64,000 nucleotides of DNA from Uranotaenia lowii (Eukaryota; Arthropoda; Insecta; Diptera; Culicidae): NCBI RefSeq assembly GCF_029784155.1, contig NC_073692.1, positions 233,448,503 to 233,512,502 of the forward strand, written 5' to 3'. The notes beneath the pieces were generated by a model that had not been told where the DNA came from, made no database searches, and worked only from the letters and a program-made list of their open reading frames with translations. This document shows, piece after piece, positions 22,328 to 33,021 of the stretch (its first letter is position 1; every line of letters starts with the position of its first letter). The position numbers were made by a program, and so were the translations under genes.

Positions 22328-23933
22328 CAGTGAGCGAAATAAGAATAGCACCACTATGTGTTTTGCTTATTAAAATATGGATGATTGAAAATCACCAAAA
22401 CTTTGTTCTATAAATTGTTTTGAATTGTTTAACGGATAAATCAAGCATAAGTTTACTTTTTTTGGACGTTGCAATTGGCCTTGAGGACCAAAACTATGGA
22501 AAAAGGGTGCGAAATAAAAATAGCACCACTTGTGTTTTTTCAACATAAACAAGATTATTTCTAAAAATTTACTGTGTAAAAGTGAACAACAATGCTTCTA
22601 AGAATTATCTGAATAGATAACTGTATTTTAAGGAGTTTTCTAGAATTTCAAAGATTTTCAAAGGTATTAAAAGGGGGTTTTAAGAGATGCTCCTCTAGCG
22701 TTTAGGAATTTGATACTTGAGCTATAATACTTTATCAAACTGCTTTATTTCTTCATTCTCATTCATAAGTATGATGCAAATTGACGAAACATAGATTTGA
22801 TGCTGAATTTGAATAATAAAACAGGCTTCAAATTAAAAAATACTAATGTTTTTAAATAGTCAAACGCTATTTCTCTAGTTTCAAGTCATAGATGGCAGCA
22901 CTATATTGCAATTCAACCGAATTGATGCCCATTTTCGTATATCTGGGATTAATTCAGGTGTGCTGGATGATTTTGGTCAAGAAATAAGTACTTGGTACCG
23001 TGTGACCGCCTTGGAAATTCTAAAATCACAATATCAAAAAATAAGAATTTCATCAAGGATCCATAAAAGTGAATTTCTTGGACCGATAATCAGAATAATT
23101 TTGTAATTTCCGATGGAACTTGATGAACCAGATAACTAGCAGTATTAATGGTATGATTTGAAATTGAATCGGAAGTTGAGATGAGCAGGAATTTTGACGG
23201 TGGTATATTCTTGTGCTTGTGATTTTTTTTTTTGCAAATCCGGAAAAGATTTCTGCAGCGTGAACTCCAACAAAACTGTGTTAGAAAACTACCTCAAAAT
23301 GATAAATATGGGCCTAACTAAACCTGAAAAATCAATATTGAAACTAAATTTGGTTTTAACGGCAAGATAGTGCTGCCATCTATGACTTGAAACTGGAAAA
23401 AGTGATGTTTATTGAAAAAAATCTATGTTTATGAATTTTGAAACCTGTTTTTTCTGATTTGAAATAAACCGAAAATGTTTGATTCATCATTTCACGTCAT
23501 TTTAATGAAGAAAGTAAGTAGTTTGGTAAAGAATTACAGCTCAAATATCAAATTCTTTAGTTCTAGAAGAGCATCTCTTAAAACACCATTTTAAAACCTT
23601 TGAAAATCTTTGGAATTCAAGAAAACTCCTTAAAATGCAGTAAACTATTCAAATAATTCGTAGAAGCATTATTATTCACTTTTACACAGTAAATTTTAAG
23701 AAATAATCTTGTTTTTGTTGAAAAAACACAAGTGGTGCTATTCTTATTTCGCACCCTTTTTCCATAGTTTTGGTCCTCAACGCCAATTACAACGTCCAAA
23801 AAAAGTAAACTTATACTTGATTTGTCCGTTAAACAATTCAAAACAATTTATAGAAGAAAATTTTGGTGATTTTCAAACATTCATATTTTAACAAGCAAAA
23901 CACATAGTGGTGCTATTCTTATTTCGCTCACTG
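22328..23933. mobile_element. Foldback Tc1/mariner-like element, 1.6 kb
   Basis: The ends CAGTGAGCGAAATAAGAATA and its inverse are flanked by TA (22326-22327, 23934-23935). The inverted arms run about 570 bp each (22328-22905 and 23364-23933). Each holds a second internal copy of the terminal phrase (GTGCGAAATAAAAATAGCAC near 22507, and its inverse near 23735), so each arm is itself built like an element end. The unpaired middle (22906-23363) has no recognisable coding sequence. Confidence 0.85.
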
Positions 23934-23935
23934 TA

Positions 23936-25243
23936 TTTTGCCGATGTCGAAAACCAGATTTGTCCACATCATTAGCGACAACAATGAAAGCTTACGCTCA
24001 TAACTCATCCATCTCGGTCGCTTGTTATTTGGGAATCCAGTTTTAATGAGACGGATTTCAATTTGACCGAGTCAATATGTAGCAACTGAACGTATGTAAT
24101 GGCCTGAGAACTGTAAACAAACTTCGAAACCGATTCCAGCCGGCAACCAAAGGCAGCCAAAAGCTGATAACGACGATAGCCCAGCAAAAACAAAGACTCG
24201 AAGCAGCAGCAGGGACTGACTGATAAGATTAATATTAAATATTGCTCCAGAGTAAATCATTCCACTACTGGTTGGTGTTATGAACAGGACTTTTGGAACA
24301 CTCTTGTTAGACAGCCGACATTATCGCTCGCTGCCACTCGTAATCACCTGTTGGTCGCATGATTCCGGACGACTTTGAGGTTGTTGTTTTCCCTCTGGTT
24401 TCAGTCCAGTTTTTTGCCGTTGTTATTATTTGTGCTCTAGAAGTTTTAATCTGACACAAACCCGTGGGTGCCTTCGTGTCTAGCTCGTTCGTACAACCAA
24501 ACCAACCCGTACGTTCAGCTGGCACAACTGGGAAGACTTAGAAATGATTTCACTACGTGTTTTTTTTATTTTTCAACGCTAAAAAATCGATTCCAATTCG
24601 CATGGTTCGCGTTTGTGTAATTGGCGATTTGGAATGGTTTCTCTGTCCCGAAATAGCTGGAATGTGACCTGACCTAGCACAATGCATTTTGTGCTGTTTT
24701 ACGGTTGAGTCACCATTTTTTTTTCTTCTCTCGAAAGTTCTCGATTGAGTTGTTTACTGCTGGTGTGGAATCAGTAGAACGCTAGAAGTTCAGCAGACAT
24801 TACGATCAGATGTTTTAAAACGTTTTACAGGAGCTGTGAAGATTTTAATTTGCGATTTAATTTTGAATACCTTAAAGTTTGAAAAGTCCTTGACGAATTC
24901 GTTTTTATATCATTGGTTTAGATTAAAACAATAAACCCTCTTTAAAAAAAATCAAACGAGTAAGAATGTTAATTTTAGCATATGTACCACCCAAGGTTCA
25001 CAAAAGATCCCAATCACTGCGAAATGGAACCGAAAAGTTTACTGACGGTTCACTGAAAAGCATTCTCACACCTCAAAACTTTGTTGAGGTAAACACCTAA
25101 TCCAAGAGAAAAAACTTTGAACTCCCTCAATTACCATTGACTATGCCAAATGTTGACGTGGAATGCGTCTGTTTAAACTTAAGTTTTTTTCGGGATTTGA
25201 CGAGTTTATTTGAAGAACCTCGTCCGGTATGGACCGAGAACTT
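23936..25243. other. Unassigned, less repetitive block
   Basis: Between about 23940 and 24800 the sequence is less AT-rich, with CAG/CAA-rich words (for example GAAGCAGCAGCAGGGACTG near 24199) and no repeat ends. This could be host regulatory or untranslated exon sequence. I do not recognise any protein in its short frames. Confidence 0.35.
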
Positions 25244-25320
25244 CCCAAGCAACCAAAATTCACATATTTACTTGAATGAAGGCATTGAAAGTTACATATT
25301 GGCTGACAAAGAGAATCAAC

Positions 25321-25499
25321 TGCCTAATTCCCTTTAGTGAACATTATGCACTCATTAATGAACTTGAAAGTTGCAAAAGTGATTAATATGTACGTTGTAT
25401 GAGACTTGTTTTGCCTAATTCCCGTGAGTGAACTATATGTACTCATTAATGAACTTGAAAGTTGCAAAAGTGATCTATACGTACGTTATATGGGACTTA
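25321..25499 (+). repeat. Two-copy tandem repeat, 91-bp unit
   Basis: TGCCTAATTCCC...GTGAAC, CTCATTAATGAACTTGAAAG and TTGCAAAAGTGAT occur twice in direct succession, starting at 25321 and 25412, with few differences. A shorter related duplication, around GTGCT.AAAACG.GA and GGTAAGTCACA, follows at about 25500-25580. Confidence 0.85.
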
Positions 25500-25643
25500 A
25501 AGTGCTCAAAACGAGACTTGGTAAGTCACATAGAGGTCACAAAAGTGCTGAAAACGGGATTGGGTAAGTCACAGAAAGTGTATTGATGTGCTTTCAACAT
25601 CAAATCACCACTATGGGTTTAAGTTTCAGTTAGAAGAACATCT

Positions 25644-25719
25644 AGGCGTGGTCTCGTGGTAGCGTATTCGATTCTCACCACGAAGGGGTTCGATCCCCAA
25701 ACCGGGCAAGTTTTTTTTT
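25644..25719 (+). mobile_element. tRNA-like Pol III module ending in T9
   Basis: GTGGTCTCGTGGTAGCG (25648-25664) resembles an A-box. GGGGTTCGATCCCC (25685-25698) is a perfect T-arm with a B-box (GTTCGATCC). A T9 run follows at 25711-25719. The T-stem GGGG/CCCC pairs, but the acceptor and anticodon stems do not close properly, so I call it tRNA-derived rather than a functional tRNA gene. It sits in the middle of the element with CCCAAGCAACC ends. Confidence 0.6.
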
Positions 25720-26110
25720 CAATTAAGTAATTGAGTGACCATTCTGATGCGATATATGTAGGAAATGTAGGAAAGAAACAATTGAGCAATTTGTCGAGTT
25801 TGGAATCCGGCGCGTGGCATCATGGCGGCACCGGTACAGAACATAGTAAATAATCAAGAGAAGGTGATATGAACCGAAGCCAAGGGTCTAGTTGAGATGG
25901 AGAGAGAGATTTGTTGCTCATTTTACGATTTTTTGGAAGCTGAATTAAGAGGCCTTCGGAAGCTGAATAGAAGATCATTAAGACTTGTTCTGGAACTTGA
26001 AAGTATCAATAAGAACTTAAATTTTGAGCTCCATAGAACGTACTTCATATCAATGATGGGGCTGAGTAAGCGTTTTTGTACCTGTTTTATGGGACTTTTG
26101 GTTGCTTGGG

Positions 26111-26492
26111 TTGTGCGTTCATTTATTTGTTTTTTTTTTTTTCTACGTAGTCAGTAATACCTATGATGCATTGAATCAATTTGAGAATTTGAGAAGAATA
26201 TTTTCAAAAAAGTTTTTAAAAAGAACGATTATCCTTAATCTTAGGCATACCATACTTTATATCGCACGTATCCGTAAGGCCGGGCAATTCAGGCCGATTT
26301 TTTTTTAATAATTTGGCAAAAATCGGGCAATTCTTAACTAACTCTCCCGGAATAAACAAAAAAGGTGAAAGTTGAAAATTGCTTGAACTTTATTTTTTCA
26401 ACTAAGCACATTATTTATTTTTTTTTATGAAATCGAATCTTTGTGTTATAAATAAAAATGATATTCATTTTTAAACTTACTCTAAAAACATG
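26111..26492. other. AT-rich spacer before the BEL element
   Basis: No feature was recognised here. It ends in the 5-bp target sequence ACATG (26488-26492). Confidence 0.5.
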
Positions 26493-26884
26493 TGTTAAAG
26501 CCAAATTATTCTAGCCACCCTAGTTCGCTACTACTGGTCTCGTAGTACTCTACGAGATCAGAGTAGATCCCCATTGTCTACTTAGGTAGATAAGGCACTC
26601 ACGAGAAGGCCTTTCCGAACACTATTGTATACTCTAGCTCGGTTCTACTGAATAGAAGTTAGAAGAATAAAGTAGTTCCGAATACACCATCGCCGCGTTC
26701 GCTTCAATAAAACTTTGTCTTTTTACTAGTCCGCAATAAAGTGTTTTTGTGAAACCAGCAAATTGGACTTTTTAGTGACCATATCACGCGAGCGAGTTAG
26801 TGACCCCAATCCGGAGAATAACCTGCATGCAAATCGAAGTCTGGACCACGACCAAACCCGGAATCGCCCTTATGTGCGCAAACA
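26493..26884 (+). repeat. 5' LTR of the BEL element
   Basis: It begins TGTTAAAGCC and ends GCGCAAACA. A strong hairpin (TCTCGTAG-TACT-CTACGAGA, about 26536-26555) and AATAAA polyadenylation-type signals (near 26667, 26708 and 26736) lie inside. Element transcription should start here. Confidence 0.95.
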
Positions 26885-26890
26885 TAAAGT

Positions 26891-26908
26891 TGGTCCTTGG
26901 AAGCCGGA
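26891..26908 (+). other. Putative primer-binding site
   Basis: Six bases after the LTR, TGGTCCTTGGAAGCCGG begins with TGG, the complement of a tRNA 3' CCA, as expected for minus-strand priming. I did not identify which tRNA it matches. Confidence 0.55.
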
Positions 26909-27682
26909 TCGTGTCGTGTTCCAGTTAACCACGTGTTTCGGATTGATCCGAGACATCTGCAGTTCTATTGTTTGGGAACAAAGGAGGAATACGGCGCCAA
27001 ATTCCAGGGCGTTGGTTGATCGCCGAGTTGCTGAGCGGGTCGCCATCGCTTTTCCAATCTACCGTTTGGAATTTGCGCCATCTTGCATGCTAGGAGATAA
27101 TTGGTCGTGAAATCACATGTGGCAATCGGAACCTGATTATTAGACGGTGGACCAATATTCGGAAAGTGTCAGGAATTGTGCATGGTAAACGGTCTGTGAC
27201 TTTCATTGCATGCTGTTTGCCGCCAGATATGCGTGGGTGATGAAATGGGTAAGATTCAATAAAGAAATGCATGCGAATTGATCTTCATTTCTTTTGACAA
27301 CAAATTTGATATTTTACATGATCCCTGTGGTACCGAGAGAATTGCATTGTTGGTCTTGAATTTTGCTGTTTTTTCTCAATGAGTCGTTAATTAATTGGTT
27401 GGAATCTTTACTGATTTATGAAATTTGGATGATTTGTCAACTGTCAAGTCGCGACGGGATAATCGTTGAGATGAATCGGTCGGAATAGATGGAGAAAAAC
27501 AGTGAAATCTAAAGTGCAATGCAACAAAATCTGAAAAGTGAAAATCCTATAAAGTGCAGTGAATGAAAACGAACTTTTGGTCCACAGTTGCAAACAACTT
27601 TATATTTGCCTTGAAGTGGTGATAGTGCGAGAAAGACGTTGTTTAGTTACAAAATTGATCAGATTGGGAAGTTAATTTAGAC
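26909..27682 (+). other. BEL 5' untranslated leader
   Basis: About 0.8 kb lies between the primer-binding site and the first gag codon. It holds no conserved frame; the short open frames there are not like Gag. Packaging and dimerisation signals would be expected here but cannot be seen from sequence alone. Confidence 0.6.
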
Positions 27683-28099
27683 ATGAGTCTTCGTGAACTT
27701 TCTGTGAAAGAGCGCCGTGCGCGCAGATCTTTGAACACTCTGTCACAGTTTGTGAAAAACTTTACGAGTAGTGATCAGGACCAAATTGAAGTTCGTTTGC
27801 AACTGTTGGAAAGTGCTTACGAAGAATTTGTAGATGTGCGATTAAAAATTGTGCTGTTACTGGAGGATCAGAACGGGCCGGAAGAAGGCGAAGATGAAGA
27901 AGCAGGATCGGAGTTTCAAAGTGCAGCTGAAAAAAGACAGGAACAAAATGACATCGTTTTCGCCCAGGCAGAGGAGCAGTATTGTCGGTCGAAAAGTGCA
28001 CTCATGAGCTTCCTACGTGCAGATGGTAACCACAAGCAGCCGCAAGCATCTTCGTCAGGGGTGACTGGATCCCTTTCCGTGATGCCTTTCAAAGCCTAA
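27683..28099 (+). CDS. BEL Gag, N-terminal part (frame-disrupted)
   Basis: This 138-codon frame starts MSLRELSVKERRARRSLNTL and is charged and heptad-like (NTLSQFVKNF, VRLQLLESAYEEFVDV). It fits the coiled-coil N-terminus that precedes the DUF1759 domain in BEL/Pao Gag. An acidic linker (EEGEDEEAG) follows. The frame ends at a TAA at 28097, while the conserved Gag motif DWIPFRDAFQSLIH is encoded in the -1-related frame over 28063-28104 and runs into the large frame. The two frames overlap from 28030 to 28097. Since the family normally has one continuous gag-pol frame, I read this as a small indel near 28030-28065. I see no canonical slippery heptamer that would make it a programmed shift. Confidence 0.75.
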   Translation: MSLRELSVKERRARRSLNTLSQFVKNFTSSDQDQIEVRLQLLESAYEEFVDVRLKIVLLLEDQNGPEEGEDEEAGSEFQSAAEKRQEQNDIVFAQAEEQYCRSKSALMSFLRADGNHKQPQASSSGVTGSLSVMPFKA

Positions 28100-28125
28100 T
28101 ACACAAAAGCGAGAAACTTTCCAGC

Positions 28126-31100
28126 ATGGATAAGTTTACTTATTTAAGATCTTCACTTTCAGGCGAGGCTTTACAAGAAGTTGGGTCGATTGATCTTTCC
28201 GGCGATAATTACGAGATCGCCTGGAAGGTGCTTGAGGATCGTTATCAGAACAATAAATTGATCGTCAAAGCTCACCTGGATGCTCTTTTTGAAGTCGATC
28301 GCATGAAAAAAGAGAGTTTTGAATGCTTAAACCAGATGATTTCCGAATTTGAAAAGCACCTTCAAATGCTGACGAAGATAGGGGAAAAAGTCGTCGGGTG
28401 GAGCACGATTCTTGTCCACATGATATGCTCCAGACTGGATTCCGCAACTTTGAAGCTGTGGGAGACTTACCACAGTTCAAAGGAAGTCCCCACTTACGAA
28501 AACTTGATCCACTTTTTGAAAAACCATTGTGCAGTATTGCAATCAATTAGCTCATCCTCTTCTACCCAACCGGAGACTAAGAAACAACGCTTTGGCGCAA
28601 ACCATGCTGTTACCTCCGGTCGATGCAGGTTTTGTTCAGAAAGTTTTCATTCCGTTTTTCTGTGCAAAAAGTTCCAGAAGATGAACATTCCCCAGAGGTT
28701 CGAAGCGGTCAAGAGAAATGGGCTTTGCATGAATTGCTTCTCCAGTGGTCATCTTGCAAGGAATTGTACCCGTGGATCCTGTCGTCATTGCGGAAGAAGG
28801 CACCATACGCTGCTGCATCCTGCAAAAGAAGCTAACAGTGCCAAACCGAAACCCTCCGATCCACCGACTTCGACAAATCGTTATCATCATGAAAATCGTC
28901 CAACGTTTTCGCAGTCAAATCAACAAACAGCCATAAATCCACCAACAACAACCAACACATCTACCGAATCCAACCAACCAATAGCCACAGTTTCATCAGC
29001 ATTCCCAGTTGTCAAAGATAATTCGCATAACCCACACCCACTGCATGCCACAGACCCTAACACACCATCCTTTACCATTGCACTTCCTCTATACACATCA
29101 CATCAGATTCTCTTGTCAACCGCCCTGGTTCGAGTTTTCGATACCACCGGCCACAGCGTGCTAGCTAGAGCATTATTAGATTCCTGCTCTCAGAATTGTT
29201 TCGTTACGTCGCGTCTGATTCGCAAACTTCGCCTACAAGAGTATTCTGATAATTTGAACCTTTTTGGAATTGGTGGATCTGGATGCAGTTCCAAGAAAGC
29301 CGTCAGAGCATGCATCGGTCCACGCATGCCCCATATTTCGGAATTCAACGAGGAAATATATTTCAACGTTTTGCCAAGTCTTACGATTAAATTACCGTCG
29401 CAGAGTTTCGCCGTTGAAAAATGGCAGGTACCGGAGCATCTGGTTCTGGCAGATCCTTCGTTCTACCAAAAAGCAGAGATTGACATGTTGATCGGGGCCG
29501 AATATTTCCTAGACCTCCTCCAACCCGGTCAGCACAAAATCAGCGAGAACGGTCCCACAATGCAGAACACAGTTTTTGGGTGGATAATTTCCGGTCGAGC
29601 CCAAGAATCCCGAGTTCCCGTTTCCGACCAATCGGTGCAGCTGTGTTCCATGTCAGATATACACGAGCAGGTTGCACGATTTTGGGAATTAGAGTCTTGT
29701 CAAATTAAGAGCACCAATTCCGTCGAAGAGTCTTTATGTGAAGAAATGTTTTCGCAAACGACTACTCGAGACGCGACCGGAAGGTTTGTCGTCTCCCTAC
29801 CTAAGAAAGATTTCGTTCTGATTCGTCTCGGAGATTCCAAGCGTTTGGCTGAAAAGCGTTTTTATGGCTTGGAAAAACGATTTTCCCACCATCCTGATTT
29901 GAAGCAGGCCTACTTCGAATTCATCCAGGAGTACCAGGATATGGGCCACATGAAGCTGGTTGAAGATTGTCCAGATGAGCTGCGTTATTTTTTGCCCCAT
30001 CACGCAGTCATCAAGCCCGAAAGCACAACGACGAAGCTGAGGGTTGTCTTTGATGCTTCGTGTCCCACAACGTCCGGTGTTTCCCTCAACGATGGTCTAC
30101 TGGTTGGGCCCATAGTGCAAGACGATCTGCTCTCGATCGTTACCCGGTTCCGATTGCACCAATATGCTATAGTGGCAGATATAGCTAAAATGTACCGGAT
30201 GATAAAGCTAGCGGAAGCAGATCAACGATATCAGTGCATTCTTTGGAGGGACTCGCCGTCAGAACCGCTACGAATCTATAAGCTAACGACCGTTACGTAC
30301 GGCACAGCAAGTGCCCCGTTCTTAGCTACTCGATGCCTTCTGAAGCTGGCAGAAGATGGACAGCATAGTCACCCACTAGCCTCTAGGATCGTGAAAAAGG
30401 ATTTTTATATGGACGATGCGTTAACTGGAGTGGATACCCCAGAAGAAGGGAAACGAGCGGTGAGAGAGCTAAGCGATCTTTTAAGTTCTGTTGGATTTGT
30501 GTTACGTAAATTCAACTCGAATTGTGAAGAAATATTGGCCGAGATTCCAGCTGTACTACGAAGTAGTGGAAGTACACTAGAGCTGGATTCCTCTTCCACC
30601 GTAACCACCCTTGGCTTGGTTTGGGAGCCTAGCACGGATCTATTCCATTTTCGCCCGCCTAAGTGGAGTTCCGCGTCGATAATCACCAAAGGAATTGTGC
30701 TATCGGATGCCTCAAAACTGTTTGATCCTCTTGGACTGGTAGGTCCTGTCATCGTGCAAGCCAAGATCTTCATCCAATCACTTTGGCAGATCCAGTGCGG
30801 CTGGGATGAGCCCTTGATGGAATGCATGCAGAACTTCTGGGTAGAATACCGTAGAAACTTTTCGTCACTCGATAATTTTTCGATTCCACGTTGGGTGGGA
30901 TTCGCTCGAATTTGTGAGGCACAACTACACGGATTTTGTGACGCCTCGGAGAAGGCGTACGGAGGATGCCTGTATCTACGTTGCATCCACGAAGATGGTT
31001 CCGCCTCGGTGCTATTATTGTTATCCAAGTCCAGAGTCGCTCCGATTGAAGATCTCAAAAGGAAAAAACGAAAGCAGTCCATTCCCAGGCTTGAACTGTC

Positions 31101-33021
31101 GTCTGCACTCTTGTTGAGTCATTTGTACGAGAAATTTTGCAAAGCAACGTCCATTGACGTTCAGAGTTTTTTTTGGACTGATTCCACTATCGTGAAGTGT
31201 TGGTTGGCATCCGTTCCATCTCGCTGGCAAGCCTTTGTGGCAAACCGGGTCTCCGAAATCCAGCATTTGACGAAAAAGGGAAGCTGGCATCATGTTCCTG
31301 GTTCTGAAAACCCGGCTGACATCATTTCCCGTGGAATGACCCCCGTTCAACTCCAATATCAGCCGCTTTGGTTTGAAGGGCCACTTTGGTTGAAGCAAAC
31401 CCGTGACACTTGGCCTGAGGTGAATGAAATGACACCAGAACAGTTCGATAAAACTACGTTAGAAGAAAAGGTATCAGTATCGTTGCCCGTTCAAAGCGTT
31501 GAACCGAATGAATTGTTTTCTTTGAAGTCTAAGTTCTCGCAGTTAGTGCGCTTAGTATCCTGGTTTCAACGTTTCCGCCACAACTCTCAAAAGAAAAACC
31601 GAACATCTCGAAAGACGGGCAATCTTTCCTTCGAAGAGCTCAATGATGCTAAGAAAATTCTGGTCAGAGTGGCTCAAAGCGAATGCTTTAGCCAAGAAAT
31701 TAAAGATTTGGACAAATCAAAAGAAGTCAGATCTTCATCGCGGATTTGCAGACTAAATCCACATCTCGTAGACGGTATACTTTTGGTCGGCGGCAGGTTA
31801 GCGAATGCCCCTGTGTCTGAAAATCGTAAGCATCCAGTAATTCTGGACCACCACCATCCGCTTTCTGCCATGATTGTCCAACACTATCACGATTCCCTCT
31901 ACCACGCTGGGCAGCAGCTGCTTATCGCCAGTGTTCGCGGGAAATTCTGGATAACCAGCCTTCGCGGTTTGGCACGGAAAACTATCCATAGTTGCATCCC
32001 ATGCTTCAGAGCAAAACCGAAGATTCTCGAGCAGCTTATGGCAGATCTACCACCAGTACGCGTCAATCCAGCACCTCTATTTCTGAAAGTGGGAGTAGAT
32101 TACTGCGGCCCATTTGCGCTGACTTATCCCCATCGTCGTGGTTCTCCGATTAAGTGCTTCGTATCCATTTTCGTGTGCCTAGTTACCAAGGCAGTCCACT
32201 TGGAGCTAGTCGCTGACCTCAGTACCGGAAGTTTTTTGGGAGCCTTGAAGAGATTTGTTGGCAGACGAGGAAAACCGAATCTCATCATGTGCGACAATGG
32301 GAGGAACTTTGTCGGGGCTAGTCGAGAGATTGCGGATCTTCAACGGCTGTTCCGAAGCCAGCAGTTCCAAGATTGTGTGACGACGCAAGCTCACCAAGAA
32401 GACATCAACTTCCAATTCATCCCTGCCCGGTCACCAAATTTCGGGGGACTGTGGGAAGCGGCGGTGAAATCCTTCAAAAGCGCTTTCAAAAGAACGATTG
32501 GATCCAGAATTCTGCGATACGACGAAATGACGACGGTTTTGGCTCAAACGGAAGCAGTTTTGAATTCACGCCCTCTTACCCCATTGAGCGATGATCCTGA
32601 CGATTTCGAGGCCCTCACTCCTGGGCATTTCTTAACACAACGTCCGCTTATTGCTCTTGAAGAACCAGATCTGGAGGATACCTCAGACAACCGTCTGAGC
32701 ATGTGGCAGAAGTCGACGAAGTATACCCAGTTAGTTTGGAAGAAATGGTCCAAACTATACCTCTCAGATCTCCAAACCAGAACCAAGTGGACCAGAAAAA
32801 GGGACAACATCTCCAGAGGTACGATGGTGCTGATAGTCAACGAGCAAATACCGCCATTGCGATGGCCATTGGGACGAGTAACCGACGTTTTCCGAGGTCC
32901 TGATGGAAATATCCGAGTCGTAAATGTGCGAACGAAAGGCGGCATCTACGGAAGAGCGATCTCCAAGATATGTGTTCTTCCAATGCCGAACAACCCTCCA
33001 AACGCCGATGGGGAGAATTAA
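28126..33021 (+). CDS. BEL Gag-Pol polyprotein (Gag C-part, protease, RT, RNase H, integrase)
   Basis: This 1631-codon frame has no internal stop. Domains in order: the rest of the DUF1759 Gag domain (residues 1-140); Cys/His knuckles, with a perfect CCHC at C201-C204-H209-C214 and further Cys/His pairs at about 167 and 220; a retropepsin-like DUF1758 protease with LLDSCSQN at D352; reverse transcriptase with the first Asp in VADIAKMY (D685) and the YMDD box at 761-764; RNase H with GFCDAS (D939), E990 and TDST (D1019); an integrase HHCC zinc region (about 1249-1295); the integrase core with D1325, D1390 and E1444; and a DUF5641 C-terminal domain (about 1500-1620). All catalytic positions appear present. 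The ATG at 28126 is only the first Met of this frame; the natural frame is open from 28030, so the true protein would begin upstream in gag. The products would copy the RNA to DNA in cytoplasmic particles and integrate it. Confidence 0.95.
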   Translation: MDKFTYLRSSLSGEALQEVGSIDLSGDNYEIAWKVLEDRYQNNKLIVKAHLDALFEVDRMKKESFECLNQMISEFEKHLQMLTKIGEKVVGWSTILVHMICSRLDSATLKLWETYHSSKEVPTYENLIHFLKNHCAVLQSISSSSSTQPETKKQRFGANHAVTSGRCRFCSESFHSVFLCKKFQKMNIPQRFEAVKRNGLCMNCFSSGHLARNCTRGSCRHCGRRHHTLLHPAKEANSAKPKPSDPPTSTNRYHHENRPTFSQSNQQTAINPPTTTNTSTESNQPIATVSSAFPVVKDNSHNPHPLHATDPNTPSFTIALPLYTSHQILLSTALVRVFDTTGHSVLARALLDSCSQNCFVTSRLIRKLRLQEYSDNLNLFGIGGSGCSSKKAVRACIGPRMPHISEFNEEIYFNVLPSLTIKLPSQSFAVEKWQVPEHLVLADPSFYQKAEIDMLIGAEYFLDLLQPGQHKISENGPTMQNTVFGWIISGRAQESRVPVSDQSVQLCSMSDIHEQVARFWELESCQIKSTNSVEESLCEEMFSQTTTRDATGRFVVSLPKKDFVLIRLGDSKRLAEKRFYGLEKRFSHHPDLKQAYFEFIQEYQDMGHMKLVEDCPDELRYFLPHHAVIKPESTTTKLRVVFDASCPTTSGVSLNDGLLVGPIVQDDLLSIVTRFRLHQYAIVADIAKMYRMIKLAEADQRYQCILWRDSPSEPLRIYKLTTVTYGTASAPFLATRCLLKLAEDGQHSHPLASRIVKKDFYMDDALTGVDTPEEGKRAVRELSDLLSSVGFVLRKFNSNCEEILAEIPAVLRSSGSTLELDSSSTVTTLGLVWEPSTDLFHFRPPKWSSASIITKGIVLSDASKLFDPLGLVGPVIVQAKIFIQSLWQIQCGWDEPLMECMQNFWVEYRRNFSSLDNFSIPRWVGFARICEAQLHGFCDASEKAYGGCLYLRCIHEDGSASVLLLLSKSRVAPIEDLKRKKRKQSIPRLELSSALLLSHLYEKFCKATSIDVQSFFWTDSTIVKCWLASVPSRWQAFVANRVSEIQHLTKKGSWHHVPGSENPADIISRGMTPVQLQYQPLWFEGPLWLKQTRDTWPEVNEMTPEQFDKTTLEEKVSVSLPVQSVEPNELFSLKSKFSQLVRLVSWFQRFRHNSQKKNRTSRKTGNLSFEELNDAKKILVRVAQSECFSQEIKDLDKSKEVRSSSRICRLNPHLVDGILLVGGRLANAPVSENRKHPVILDHHHPLSAMIVQHYHDSLYHAGQQLLIASVRGKFWITSLRGLARKTIHSCIPCFRAKPKILEQLMADLPPVRVNPAPLFLKVGVDYCGPFALTYPHRRGSPIKCFVSIFVCLVTKAVHLELVADLSTGSFLGALKRFVGRRGKPNLIMCDNGRNFVGASREIADLQRLFRSQQFQDCVTTQAHQEDINFQFIPARSPNFGGLWEAAVKSFKSAFKRTIGSRILRYDEMTTVLAQTEAVLNSRPLTPLSDDPDDFEALTPGHFLTQRPLIALEEPDLEDTSDNRLSMWQKSTKYTQLVWKKWSKLYLSDLQTRTKWTRKRDNISRGTMVLIVNEQIPPLRWPLGRVTDVFRGPDGNIRVVNVRTKGGIYGRAISKICVLPMPNNPPNADGEN

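Larger units (their letters stand above)
25244..26110. mobile_element. DNA element with CCCAAGCAACCAAAA ends
   Basis: The left end CCCAAGCAACCAAAATTCACA and the inverted right end CCCAAGCAACCAAAAGTCCCA match over 15 bases exactly and more loosely beyond. Both flanks show TT, which would fit a 2-bp duplication but is weak. The interior has a 91-bp tandem duplication (25321-25499), a ~45-bp tandem duplication (about 25500-25580) and a tRNA-like module (25644-25719). The ends resemble CCCAGGTAACC at 12493, which also encloses a tRNA-like core. Confidence 0.55.

Noticed and set aside
25644..25719. A functional tRNA gene
   Set aside because: Only the T-arm and B-box are well formed; the acceptor and anticodon stems do not pair, so a tRNA-derived repeat is more likely.
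28030..28097. Programmed -1 frameshift between gag and pol
   Set aside because: No canonical slippery heptamer occurs in the overlap and the conserved Gag motif begins before most possible shift points; the family normally uses a continuous frame.
30405..31082. A 225-codon minus-strand frame
   Set aside because: It lies wholly antisense to the RT/RNase H part of pol and has no independent features; it is a shadow frame.
32544..32945. A 133-codon minus-strand frame
   Set aside because: Antisense shadow of the integrase and C-terminal part of pol.
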